Shown here: positions 8,010 to 15,979 of the stretch, in pieces
Numbering within the stretch: position 1 is the first letter of the stretch
Layout of the letters: every line of letters begins with the position of its first letter
Source of the DNA: Desertimonas sp963733085
Lineage (GTDB): Bacteria; Actinomycetota; Acidimicrobiia; Acidimicrobiales; Ilumatobacteraceae
Direction of reading: 5' to 3'
DNA length: 64,000 bases
Assembly (NCBI GenBank): GCA_963733085.1
Contig: CAVTBY010000001.1
Location: 130,481 to 194,480, forward strand
Program-made: the position numbers and the translations under genes
Notes under the pieces: generated by a model
Databases searched by the model: none
Seen by the model: only the letters and a program-made list of their open reading frames with translations
Told to the model about the DNA's origin: nothing

Positions 8010-9142
8010 CCGGTCACCTCTGGTCCGCTGATTGGGGGCCGTCCCTGTCTGAGGGCGGCGAGCCCAGGCAGGTCACCGAGCTCGAGCAGCTCGAGCGAAG
8101 CGCCACCTCCCGTCGACACATGATCGACATCGTCGTCGAGTCCGAACTCGGCGAGCGCCGCCGCCGAATCGCCCCCGCCGACGACGGTGAACGCCTTCGT
8201 GGCGGCCACCGCCTCGGCGACCGCCCGTGTCCCTGCGGCGAACCGTTCATCCTCGAACATCCCCATCGGCCCGTTCCAGAACACCGTTCGAGCCTCGGTG
8301 ACGACGTCGGCGAAGGCCGCCGCCGAGCCCGGTCCGATGTCCAGTCCTTTGCCACCGTCGGGCACGCGGGCGCCCCACGTGGCGACGTTGCCCGCAGCGT
8401 CGAGGCCGATGATGTCGGTGGGCAGGTGGAGATCCTTGGCCGTCGTCAACAACCGCTTGCACGTCTCGACCTGGTCCGGTTCGAACAACGAGTCGCCGAT
8501 CGAGCGGCCTTGGGCAGCGAAGAACGTGAAGCACATCGCCCCGCCGATGACCAGCGAGTCAACAGTGTCGAGCAACGCCTCGATGACGCCGAGCTTGTCG
8601 CTGACCTTGGCGCCGCCAAGGACGGCGACGAACGGCCGCTTCGGCGACTCGCGCAAGGCGAGCAACACCTCGACCTCGCGTTGCAACAGACGTCCCATCG
8701 CCGACGGGAGGAACCGCGGCGGGCCGACGATCGAGGCATGGGCACGATGGGAGGCCCCGAAGGCATCGTTGACGTAGCCGTCGACACCCTCGATGAGCTG
8801 CTTCACGAACGCCTCGTCGTTCGCCTCCTCACCCGGATCGAACCGCAGGTTCTCGAGCAGCTCGACACCAGGGGCGATCTCGGCGAGGCGCCGGCGCACC
8901 GGCTCCATCGAGTACTTCGGGGTCGGTGCGCCCTTCGGCCGGCCGAGGTGGCTGGCCGTAACGACGACCGCATCGCGCTCGGTCAGCCAGTTGATCGTCG
9001 GCAGGGCGGCACGGATGCGGAAGTCGTCGACGATCGTGTCGCCGTCGAGCGGCACATTGAAGTCGGTGCGCACCAGGATCCGCTTCCCGGCAAGACCAGC
9101 GAGCTCCTGCTCGAGGTCCTCCAGAACAGGGATCGCGCTCAC
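8006..9142 (-). CDS. pgk: Phosphoglycerate kinase
   Basis: 378 residues (slightly shorter than the usual 390-400). It transfers phosphate from 1,3-bisphosphoglycerate to ADP. It has the N-terminal substrate site RTDFNVPLDG, ASHLGRPKG, the hinge region VLGGAKVSDK, and the C-terminal nucleotide site WNGPMGMFE and VVGGGDSAAAL. The start is the GTG at 9142-9140, which overlaps the gapA stop (GTGA); an upstream in-frame start would read into gapA. Downstream it overlaps tpiA in the same way, so gapA-pgk-tpiA is a tightly coupled operon. Confidence 0.96.
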   Translation of the reverse strand: MSAIPVLEDLEQELAGLAGKRILVRTDFNVPLDGDTIVDDFRIRAALPTINWLTERDAVVVTASHLGRPKGAPTPKYSMEPVRRRLAEIAPGVELLENLRFDPGEEANDEAFVKQLIEGVDGYVNDAFGASHRAHASIVGPPRFLPSAMGRLLQREVEVLLALRESPKRPFVAVLGGAKVSDKLGVIEALLDTVDSLVIGGAMCFTFFAAQGRSIGDSLFEPDQVETCKRLLTTAKDLHLPTDIIGLDAAGNVATWGARVPDGGKGLDIGPGSAAAFADVVTEARTVFWNGPMGMFEDERFAAGTRAVAEAVAATKAFTVVGGGDSAAALAEFGLDDDVDHVSTGGGASLELLELGDLPGLAALRQGRPPISGPEVTG

Positions 9143-10167
9143 TTCTTGCTGCGACGCTTGGGCAGCTTCGAGCCGGTGTAGACGACGATGTCGACGAGCC
9201 GGCACGAGTAGCCCCACTCGTTGTCGTACCAGCCGTTCACCTTGACCAACCGGCCCATGCTCATCGTCAGCTCGGCATCGAAGATGCACGAGTGCGGATC
9301 GCCGACGATGTCGCTGGACACGATCGGATCGTCGGTGTAGCGGATGATCCCCTTGAGCGGCCCACTCTTGGCCGCCTTGGCGTAGGCCGCGTTGATCTCG
9401 TCCACCGTTGCCTCCCGCTTCAACAGGGCGTTGAAGTCGGTGACCGAGCCAGTCGCCACCGGCACCCGCAACGACGAACCGTCGAGCTTGCCCTTCATCG
9501 ACTCCAAGACGAGCGAGGTCGAACGGGCGGCGCCGGTGCTCGTCGGGATGATGTTGATCGCTGCGGCGCGGGCCCGGCGGGCGTCTTTGTGCGGTCCGTC
9601 GACGAGCATCTGGTCACCGGTGTAGGCGTGCACTGTCGTCATCAGACCTTGCTCCACGCCGAACGCGTCGTCGAGCACCTTGACGAGCGGGACGAAGCAG
9701 TTCGTCGTGCAGCTCGCATTGGAGATCACCTGGTGCTTCTTCGGCTCGAAGTCCTTGTGATTGACGCCGTAGACGAACGTCGCGTCGGCGCCGTCACTCG
9801 GAGCCGAGACGACCACGAGGGGTGCACCGGCGTCGAGGTGGGCTGCGGCCTTCACCCGCGAGGTGAAGATGCCTGTCGACTCGACGACCACGTCGACGCC
9901 GAGATCGCCCCACGGCAGTTCGGCTGGGTCGCGTACCTGCAGCACCTGGAGCTCGTCGCCACCGACGGTGATCCCCGACTTCGTCGCCTTGACCGGGTCC
10001 GGATACTTCCCGAGGACGGAGTCGAAGGCCAGCAGGTGGGCCATCGTGTCGATGCTGCCGAGATCGTTGACGGCGACGAAGTCGATGTCTGCGTCGAGCG
10101 ACTTGGCCGCCCGGAAGAGGTTGCGCCCGATGCGCCCGAAACCGTTGATACCAACACGAATGGTCAT
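9139..10167 (-). CDS. gapA: Glyceraldehyde-3-phosphate dehydrogenase, type I
   Basis: 342 residues. It oxidises glyceraldehyde 3-phosphate to 1,3-bisphosphoglycerate with NAD. The N-terminal Rossmann motif GINGFGRIGR, a conserved Asn-Asp pair (VAVNDLG) that fits NAD preference, and the catalytic Cys153 in SNASCTTNC are present, followed by HAYTGDQMLVDGPH and the C-terminal WYDNEWGYSCRLVD. The start at ATG 10167 (MTIRVGINGFG) matches the family. It is only 31 bp downstream of rapZ; the yvcK and whiA genes that often lie here are absent. Confidence 0.97.
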   Translation of the reverse strand: MTIRVGINGFGRIGRNLFRAAKSLDADIDFVAVNDLGSIDTMAHLLAFDSVLGKYPDPVKATKSGITVGGDELQVLQVRDPAELPWGDLGVDVVVESTGIFTSRVKAAAHLDAGAPLVVVSAPSDGADATFVYGVNHKDFEPKKHQVISNASCTTNCFVPLVKVLDDAFGVEQGLMTTVHAYTGDQMLVDGPHKDARRARAAAINIIPTSTGAARSTSLVLESMKGKLDGSSLRVPVATGSVTDFNALLKREATVDEINAAYAKAAKSGPLKGIIRYTDDPIVSSDIVGDPHSCIFDAELTMSMGRLVKVNGWYDNEWGYSCRLVDIVVYTGSKLPKRRSKK

Positions 10168-10198
10168 GTCACGGAGGGTAGTCCTAGATCGTCGAGCC

Positions 10199-11047
10199 TC
10201 ACCGGGTGACGTCGCGATGTGACGTGCGCACCGCGAGCCCGCGAGCACGGAGGCGTTCGGCGACCTCCTCGGCGATCGCGACCGATCGGTGACGACCGCC
10301 GGTGCAGCCGATCGCGATCGTCAGGTAGCTACGACCCTCGGCCTGGTAGCCGGGCATCACGGTGCGCAGCATCGTGTCGAACGAATCGAGGAAGTCCGAG
10401 GTCGCCGAGCGCTCGATCACGAAGTCGCGAACCGCTGGATCGTGGCCCGTGAGCGGGCGCAGCTGCTCCTCCCAGAACGGGTTGGGAAGAAATCGGACGT
10501 CCATGACGATGTCGGCGTCGAGCGGCAGTCCGTGCTTGAACCCGAAGCTCTCCACGGCGATTTGCATCTGTGTCGTTCCGGCGTCGGAGAACGCCGAAAC
10601 GACCCGTTCCTTGAGTTGGTGGATGTTCAGCCCAGTCGTGTCGATGACGAGATCGGCAGCCTCGCGAGTCGCTTGCAGCGTCGATCGCTCGAGGTCGATC
10701 GACTCGACAAGACCGTCCGCCTCGGCCGCGAGCGGGTGCTTGCGGCGCGTGGAGTCATAGCGGCGAACGAGTTCATTGGTCGAGGCGTCGAGGAAGACGA
10801 GGGTGACGCTATGTCCGAGAGCCCGGATCGCGGCGACGCGTTGCAGCAACTCAGAGTGGTTGCGCCCGGCGACGAGCGCCAAGCGGTCGATCCCGCTCGA
10901 GCCCGGAAGTGACGCCAACTCGACGACCTTCTCCACGAGCGACGTCGGGAGGTTGTCGACGACGTACCAGCCGAGGTCTTCCATCACGTCGGCGACACCG
11001 GAACGTCCGGCACCGGAGAGTCCGGTGATCACGACGATCTCAGCCAT
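10199..11047 (-). CDS. rapZ: RapZ family nucleotide-binding protein (RNase adapter, UPF0042)
   Basis: 282 residues. The N-terminal P-loop domain begins MAEIVVITGLSGAGRSG, where Arg replaces the usual Walker A Lys, as also seen in actinobacterial homologues. The C-terminal domain carries FGFKHGLPLDADIVMDVRF, RFLPNPFWEE and IGCTGGRHRSVAIAEEVA, the signature of the family. In E. coli RapZ guides RNase E to the GlmZ small RNA; in Actinobacteria the role is less clear. The start at ATG 11047 was chosen because the much longer upstream frame has no homology and runs antisense to the MBL gene. It diverges from that gene with 54 bp between the two starts. Confidence 0.93.
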   Translation of the reverse strand: MAEIVVITGLSGAGRSGVADVMEDLGWYVVDNLPTSLVEKVVELASLPGSSGIDRLALVAGRNHSELLQRVAAIRALGHSVTLVFLDASTNELVRRYDSTRRKHPLAAEADGLVESIDLERSTLQATREAADLVIDTTGLNIHQLKERVVSAFSDAGTTQMQIAVESFGFKHGLPLDADIVMDVRFLPNPFWEEQLRPLTGHDPAVRDFVIERSATSDFLDSFDTMLRTVMPGYQAEGRSYLTIAIGCTGGRHRSVAIAEEVAERLRARGLAVRTSHRDVTR

Positions 11048-11101
11048 CTGGGTCAAGGGTACTTCGGTCGATCCGCCGGCGACTGGACCTACGATCACGC
11101 C

Positions 11102-11905
11102 GTGACCGGGGCCGACCGACTGCAGATCGATTGGCTCGGCCATGCCACCGCTCTCGTTGAGCTCGGGGGGCGGCGTTTCCTCACCGACCCGGCGCTCACG
11201 ACACGACTCGCCCACCTCCGCCGCCACCATGCCGTCGACCCCACCGTCCTCGACGGCGTCGACGTCGCGCTGATCTCCCACGTGCACATGGATCACCTCC
11301 ACATCCCGTCCTTGCGCTTGCTGGGTGATGTGTCGCTCGTCGTTCCCGAGGGAGCGGGGCGGTGGCTGCGGCGGCACGGGTTCGCGGACGTCGCCGAGAC
11401 CCGTGTCGGCGACCGGGCGACGTTCGGGAATGTGACCGTCGAGACCGTTCCGGCCATCCACCCGGCGGGGCGCGGACCACACACCCGGATGAGCGCAGCG
11501 GCCGTCGGCTACGTGCTGTCGTCGGAGCACCGAACGGTGTACTTCGCCGGCGACACCGATCTGTTCGACGGCATGGCCGAACTGCCACCCGTCGACGTCG
11601 CCTTGCTGCCGATCGCCGGATGGGGTCCGACACTCGGATCGGGGCATCTCGACCCGACGCGGGCAGCACGGGCTACCGACATGATCCGGCCGCAGCTGGT
11701 CGTGCCGATCCACTGGGGCACGTACAGCCGGATCACGCCGAGGCGACGCCCACCGGAGTGGCTCAAGCGGCCGGCCGAGCAATTCGCCACCGCCCTCGCC
11801 GAGGTCGGCCAGGCCGATCGTCTGCGTCTGCTCGATCCGGGCGGGCGGCTCGTCCACGGCGGAGCGGGTCCGGCATCGGCCGCGAGCGACGGCCCGGGAA
11901 CGTGA
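11102..11905 (+). CDS. MBL-fold metal-dependent hydrolase
   Basis: 267 residues. Metallo-beta-lactamase fold of the UlaG/RomA-like type: WLGHATALVELGG and TDPAL near the N-terminus, the metal motif SHVHMDHLH (HxHxDH), a later His in VPAIHPAGRG, Asp in YFAGDTDLFDG, and the last ligand His in VPIHWGTYSR. Relatives cleave lactone or phosphodiester substrates; the substrate is unknown here. The GTG start lies 54 bp from the divergent rapZ start. Its stop overlaps the GTG start of the next gene (GTGA), which implies a two-gene operon with the membrane phosphodiesterase. Confidence 0.88.
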   Translation: MTGADRLQIDWLGHATALVELGGRRFLTDPALTTRLAHLRRHHAVDPTVLDGVDVALISHVHMDHLHIPSLRLLGDVSLVVPEGAGRWLRRHGFADVAETRVGDRATFGNVTVETVPAIHPAGRGPHTRMSAAAVGYVLSSEHRTVYFAGDTDLFDGMAELPPVDVALLPIAGWGPTLGSGHLDPTRAARATDMIRPQLVVPIHWGTYSRITPRRRPPEWLKRPAEQFATALAEVGQADRLRLLDPGGRLVHGGAGPASAASDGPGT

Positions 11906-13929
11906 ACGGCAGCGACACGGCGGGAACCCGGCGACGACCGTCATGGTCACGCGTCCTCGCTCGCGGCATCGTCGTCACGATCGTCACGGCTGTTGCGCTG
12001 TGGCTCCTCGCCCTGGTTTTGCCCGGCCTCTCCATCGACCGACCCCGCGATGCGCTGCTCGCCGGTCTGGTCGTCGGTCTCGTCGGAGCAATCGTCTGGC
12101 CGGCCCTGGCGTTCGTTGTCGTTCCGATCTCCGTCCTCACGCTCGGCCTCGGAGCCATTGTCCTCGAGGCGCTCGTCGTCGCCCTGATCCTCGACGCCCT
12201 GCCTGGTGTGCACCTCGACGGCTTCTGGACGGCGATCGCCGTCGCCATTGGACTTGCTGCGGTCACCACGCTCGTCAGCACCCTGCTCGCTCTCGACGAC
12301 GATGCCTGGATCGACCAGCGAACGGCCAGCCGGGCGCGACGGCGAGCCGGCGCCGCCACGGTTACCGACGTGCCCGGTGTCGTCTTCGTGCAACTCGACG
12401 GAGTGGCCAGGGTGGTGCTCGAACGGGCCCTGCGATCCGGAGACGCGCCAAACCTCCATCGGTGGATCCGCGACGGTACACACCGGCTGGAGAGCTGGCA
12501 GACAGGATGGTCGTCGCAGACCGGGGTCAGCCAGTGCGGCATCCTCCACGGCTCGACGCTGGACATGCCGGCATTCCGCTGGGTCGACAAGTCGACGGGC
12601 GACATCGTGGTTTCCAACCACCGCAAGTGGGCGTCGGCGATCGAGCGAGCGCACTCCGACGGCAACGGTCTGTTGGCCTGCAACGGATCGAGCTACGGCA
12701 ACCTGTTCTCCGGCGACGCCGAGCGCGCCGTTCTGACGATGAGCGGTGTCGCTCGCCGCAAGGAGGGCCGCCTCGGGGCCGGCTACTTCGGGTACTTTGC
12801 CCGTCCTCAGCAGGCAGCCCGCACGATGCTCGCGGTGATCGCCGAGATCATCCGTGAGCGCCGCGCCGCCGGGCTTCAGCGGCGTGCGGACGTCCAACCG
12901 CGCGTTTCCCGCAACTGGACCTACGCGCTGCTCCGTTCGTTCACGACGGTGATCAGCCGCGACGTCTCCATTCAAGGCGTCGTCAACGACATGTGCGAAG
13001 GACGCTCCGCCATCTACGTCGACCTGCTCGGCTACGACGAGGTCTCCCACCACTCAGGGCCCGAGCGCGCCGACACCCTCGCCGTGCTGCGCGATCTCGA
13101 CCGCCAGATCGGAAGGTTGGAGCGGACCTGCCAATGGACGCCGCGGCCCTACCGCATCGTGGTTCTGTCCGACCATGGCCAGACACAGGGCGCGACCTTT
13201 GTAGACCGGGCGGGTGAGACGCTCGCCGAGCTCGTCAGCCGGCTGTGCGGCGGGGCGACATCCGGCGACCCCGATGCCGAAGCCGGCCGCACCGAGTCCA
13301 CCGCCTGGCTGCGCGAGGCGCGCAACGAGGACTCGAGCACGACGGCCGTCCTTGCCGACACCCCAATCGTGCTCGCATCCGGGGCGTTGGGGCTGATCTC
13401 GATTCCCGGCGAGCCGCGTCGCCTCACCCGCGAGGAGATCGACACTCAGTATCCGGCCTTGATCGACGGCCTGGTCACCCATCCCGAGATCGGATTCGTT
13501 CTGGTGGGGTCCGCCGACGGATCCTCACTCGTCCTTGGTCGGAATGGCAGCCGCGATCTGCACACCGGCGACGTCACGGGTGATGATCCCCTGGCGCCGT
13601 TCGGGCCGGACGCCGTCGCCCAGGTTCGCGAGGTCGATTCCTACCGGACGGTGGCCGATCTGATGGTCAACGCCCGCTATGACCCCGACCTCGACGAGAT
13701 CGCCGCGTTCGAGCATCAGGTCGGATCGCACGGCGCGCTCGGCGGGCCGCAGACCCACCCGTTCGTGCTCCACCCCACCGATCTCGCCGCTCCCGACGAG
13801 GCGATTCTCGGCTCGGCCGCGCTGCACCGCGTGCTCAAGGGCTGGCTCGCCGACCTCGGCCACCCCGTCACGACCCCGTGGCGCGAAGCCGCCGATCAGT
13901 CGAGCGACAGCTTGCGGCAGCGCAGGTAG
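11902..13929 (+). CDS. Membrane-anchored alkaline-phosphatase-superfamily phosphodiesterase
   Basis: 675 residues. Residues about 20-135 contain four hydrophobic helices that resemble the phage-holin/PspC-like small membrane families. The rest is an alkaline phosphatase/nucleotide pyrophosphatase fold: GVVFVQLDGVARVVLERAL with the first metal Asp, SQTGVSQCGILHG with Thr/Ser in the nucleophile region, DLLGYDEVSHHSG and VVLSDHGQTQGATF with the Asp/His ligands. The catalytic domain probably faces the outside and may act on lipid- or nucleotide-linked phosphodiesters. It starts at GTG 11902 overlapping the MBL stop. Its 3' end overlaps the convergent methyltransferase gene by 34 bp. The substrate is not known. 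Confidence 0.82.
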   Translation: MNGSDTAGTRRRPSWSRVLARGIVVTIVTAVALWLLALVLPGLSIDRPRDALLAGLVVGLVGAIVWPALAFVVVPISVLTLGLGAIVLEALVVALILDALPGVHLDGFWTAIAVAIGLAAVTTLVSTLLALDDDAWIDQRTASRARRRAGAATVTDVPGVVFVQLDGVARVVLERALRSGDAPNLHRWIRDGTHRLESWQTGWSSQTGVSQCGILHGSTLDMPAFRWVDKSTGDIVVSNHRKWASAIERAHSDGNGLLACNGSSYGNLFSGDAERAVLTMSGVARRKEGRLGAGYFGYFARPQQAARTMLAVIAEIIRERRAAGLQRRADVQPRVSRNWTYALLRSFTTVISRDVSIQGVVNDMCEGRSAIYVDLLGYDEVSHHSGPERADTLAVLRDLDRQIGRLERTCQWTPRPYRIVVLSDHGQTQGATFVDRAGETLAELVSRLCGGATSGDPDAEAGRTESTAWLREARNEDSSTTAVLADTPIVLASGALGLISIPGEPRRLTREEIDTQYPALIDGLVTHPEIGFVLVGSADGSSLVLGRNGSRDLHTGDVTGDDPLAPFGPDAVAQVREVDSYRTVADLMVNARYDPDLDEIAAFEHQVGSHGALGGPQTHPFVLHPTDLAAPDEAILGSAALHRVLKGWLADLGHPVTTPWREAADQSSDSLRQRR

Positions 13930-14663
13930 AGCAACCGCGGCACGGTTGCCGCCTCGGTGTACTCCGGTGCAAGGGCGAGGAACCCCTCCGGGGGTTGCGG
14001 CTCGACCATCCGCTCGACGAGCAGCCCGCGATCGGCCAGCGTGTTGACGTACCGCGACAGCGGGCGGTGGATGAAGCGGATGTGCACGCCGAGCTCGACC
14101 TCCTCGATCGTCTCGGCCTCCTCGAGGTAGCGGCCGATGCGCCAGTACTGCTCCGGAGGTTCGACGACCTGGTCGTCGATCCAGCCACTGTCGGGTGTTT
14201 GCAGGAGCGGATGGTTGAGGAAGAAGCAGAATCTGCCGCCGGACGTGAGCACCCGCGCGACCTCGGCGATGGCCTCGTCGACCTCGTCGATGTGTTCGAA
14301 GACGAGGCAGGCCACCACCGCGTCGAACGAGCGGTCTGGGAACGGCAGCCGGTGTGCGATGGCGCGGGAGTACAGCGCCCCGCCTCGTTCTCGTGCCGCA
14401 CTGATCTGGTTCCACGTCGGGTCGACGCCAGCGACGAGCTGAACGCCGTCGAGGCGCCCTGCCAGCCGGCTGATCTGCCCCTCTCCGCAGCCGACGTCGA
14501 GCACCCGGCTGGCGCCGGCGAGTTCGGCACCGGCGAGCGGGAGGATCTGCTCGTCGTACTCCGGATCGGCACCGGCGGTGAACCCGTCGATCCACCACTT
14601 GGCGTGCTCCTCCCAGAGCTCAGCGCTGCTCGGCAGAGCCGCCGCATCCTCGTTGTCGGTCAC
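13896..14663 (-). CDS. SAM-dependent methyltransferase (class I)
   Basis: 255 residues. Rossmann methyltransferase of the UbiE/Methyltransf_11 type: SAM motif I is VLDVGCGEGQISRLAG (about residues 53-68), an acidic residue follows in VAGVDPTWNQI, then LPFPDRSFDAVVACLVFEHI (motifs II/III) and VLTSGGRFCFFLNHPLL. The substrate is unknown. It starts at GTG 14663, diverging from the ROK regulator with a 95-bp A/T-rich promoter region between them, and ends inside the 3' end of the phosphodiesterase gene on the opposite strand. Confidence 0.88.
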   Translation of the reverse strand: MTDNEDAAALPSSAELWEEHAKWWIDGFTAGADPEYDEQILPLAGAELAGASRVLDVGCGEGQISRLAGRLDGVQLVAGVDPTWNQISAARERGGALYSRAIAHRLPFPDRSFDAVVACLVFEHIDEVDEAIAEVARVLTSGGRFCFFLNHPLLQTPDSGWIDDQVVEPPEQYWRIGRYLEEAETIEEVELGVHIRFIHRPLSRYVNTLADRGLLVERMVEPQPPEGFLALAPEYTEAATVPRLLYLRCRKLSLD

Positions 14664-14708
14664 CGGGGCACGTTACTCAGCAGGCACGGTCGCAACCGAG
14701 GACGACCC

Positions 14709-14738
14709 ATTTATAAGGCAACTTGATTTATAAAGCAT
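14709..14738. promoter_or_regulatory. Direct repeats in a divergent A/T-rich promoter
   Basis: ATTTATAAGGCA (14709-14720) and ATTTATAAAGCA (14727-14738) are near-identical 12-mers spaced 18 bp start to start. They sit in an unusually A/T-rich stretch 20-50 bp upstream of the ROK regulator and about 50 bp upstream of the methyltransferase. They could contain a -10 element and an operator for the ROK protein. This is inference from position and repetition. Confidence 0.45.
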
Positions 14739-14758
14739 CGTGATGTATCGTCCTCGAT

Positions 14759-15926
14759 GTGGCGAGGGGAGACCACGGGGGGCGCTCCGGGGCAGCAAAG
14801 CGACGCACCGGCTTCGAAGGACGACACAAGGCCCTACCAGCGGACGCCCGGCGACAGAACCGCTCCTTGCTACTGCGCGCCGTTGTTCCACGCCGGCCCG
14901 ATGAGTCGAGCCGACCTCGCTCGGGCCAGTGGACTCACCCCCACCACCGTGTCCAACGTCATCGGCGAGCTCGTCGCCGAAGGGATGATCGAGGAAGCTG
15001 GGCGGACGCTCTCCGGGTCCGTCGGCAAGCCCGCCACCCTCGTCTCTGTCGTGGCCGACGCCCGCCACGTCGTGTGCCTCGACCTCAGCTGCGCCGGCGA
15101 GATCCGCGGCGCCATCGTCAACCTCGCACGCAAGGTTGTGGCCCGGCGCAGCGTGCGTCGCCGCGAGGCCTCGGGGGCTGCCCTCATCGGCCAGCGCGTC
15201 GCCACGACCGCGATCGAGATCGCCGGCGAGCTCGCCAGCCAGACCGACCGGCCCTTGCTCGGCATCGGCGTCGCCACGCCAGGGGTCGTCGACACCGACG
15301 GAGTGGTCGTCCGTGCCGCCCACCTCGGCCTTGATCATGTCGCCCTCGGCCCGCAGCTCACCGCCGCCCTCGGCCTGCCAGTGCGCGTCGCCAACGACGC
15401 CCATGCCGCCGCCCTCGGTGAGCTCGCGTTCGTCACCAGCGATTACGGGAACGTCCTGCTCGTTCGCATCGCCGAGGGCATCGGGGCAGGCCTAGTGATC
15501 AACCATCAGCTGTTCACCGGCACGGCACACGCCGCCGGAGAGATCGGCCATGTGGTCGTCAATCCTCGCGGCGCGCTCTGTGCCTGTGGCAAGCGCGGCT
15601 GTCTGGAAACGGTGGTCACCACCCCGTTGACGACGGCCCGGGCGGCCGGCGACGTCGATCGCAAGGTCATCGCCGCAGCAGGACGCCACCTCGGCGCCGC
15701 CCTCGCCCACCTCGTCAGCGCCCTCAACATCGACACCGTCGTGCTGTCCGGCAGCGACGAGGTGCTCGGCGAGACGTTCCGCACCGCGGCGCGCGACGTG
15801 ATCCGCAAGCGAACCCTCGACGACCTCGGGGGGTCCGTAGAGCTGCGCCCGAGCAACTTCGGTGATGACGACGCCCTGCTCGGCGCCGCCGTGCTGATCC
15901 TCGACCAAGAGCTTGGCGTCGCCTAG
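14759..15926 (+). CDS. ROK family transcriptional regulator (apparent frameshift in HTH region)
   Basis: About 389 residues. The winged HTH (SRADLARASGLTPTTVSNVIGELV) is followed by a ROK sugar-kinase-like domain with GIGVATPGVVD, the Asp-containing VANDAHAAALGE and the zinc motif CACGKRGCLE (CXCGXXGCXE). In ROK repressors a bound sugar releases DNA. The family's N-terminal helix DARRQNRSLLLRAV is read in the frame starting at GTG 14759, while the HTH is in the next frame. One extra T near 14,884 (GCCGTTGTTCCAC where GCCGTGTTCCAC would join them) explains this. It is probably a sequencing indel. The gene lies directly upstream of a sugar ABC operon and likely controls it. Confidence 0.82.
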
Positions 15927-15979
15927 GCACGCCCGACGACCGACAACAACCACCAACACCACACCAGGGGGAACCACTT

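Noticed and set aside
11362..11901. N-terminal extension of the membrane phosphodiesterase
   Set aside because: It lies inside the MBL gene in another frame; GTG 11902 with GTGA coupling precedes the first helix.
11048..11950. N-terminal extension of RapZ to about 583 residues
   Set aside because: The extra part is antisense to the MBL gene and has no homology; RapZ is normally about 280-290 residues.
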